The notes beneath the pieces are model-generated. The model saw only the letters and a list, made by a program, of their open reading frames with translations. It made no database searches and was not told where the DNA came from. This document shows, piece by piece, positions 5,280-5,307 of a DNA stretch of 5,307 nt (positions are counted from its first letter, which is position 1; every line of letters begins with the position of its first letter). Made by a program: the position numbers and the translations under genes. Source of the stretch: CAYMLL01 sp964390645 (GTDB taxonomy: Bacteria; Planctomycetota; UBA8108); NCBI GenBank assembly GCA_964390645.1, contig CAYMLL010000426.1, positions 1 through 5,307 of the forward strand, given 5' to 3'.

Positions 5280-5307
5280 TCCCCGGTAGCGCCGTCCCGA
5301 GCCCGCT

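Overview
The window comes from a high-GC bacterium (roughly two thirds G+C by eye, with strong G/C preference at third codon positions). It holds two adjacent genes on the minus strand, both for large exported, multidomain, repeat-built proteins. The architecture is signal peptide, cohesin-like beta domain, Asp/Cys-rich MopE-type metal-binding motifs, a repeated domain of about 165 residues and a C-terminal dockerin with a Cys-containing tail. It recalls secreted proteins of Planctomycetota and other large-genome environmental lineages such as Myxococcota and Acidobacteriota. This taxonomic reading is an inference from protein style only, because no ribosomal or other marker gene is present.

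Reading in the direction of transcription (right to left), the right end holds a strong hairpin terminator (5241-5279). It probably ends a minus-strand gene lying mostly outside the window. A leader/promoter region of about 290 bp follows, with an 8-bp perfect hairpin and GC-rich palindromes. Then comes a complete 1004-residue gene (4953 to 1939) with a good Shine-Dalgarno sequence. A 182-bp spacer (1938 to 1757) carries a 13-bp tandem direct repeat and a 15-bp palindrome. The second gene starts at 1756 and runs off the left edge, with 585 residues visible.

The two proteins are built from the same parts. The first has one cohesin-like domain, one metal-binding motif, four copies of an unrecognised Cys-bounded domain and a dockerin. 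The second has two almost identical cohesin-like domains (585-bp copies with 15 differences, 348 bp of them perfectly identical), three metal-binding motifs and the beginning of the same Cys-bounded domain. They look like products of duplication and recombination among shared modules. The likely location is the cell surface or outside the cell, as structural, adhesive or scaffold proteins. No catalytic domain is visible and no specific function can be assigned. Long open frames on the plus strand (134-1798 and 3193-5124) are antisense shadows of these genes.
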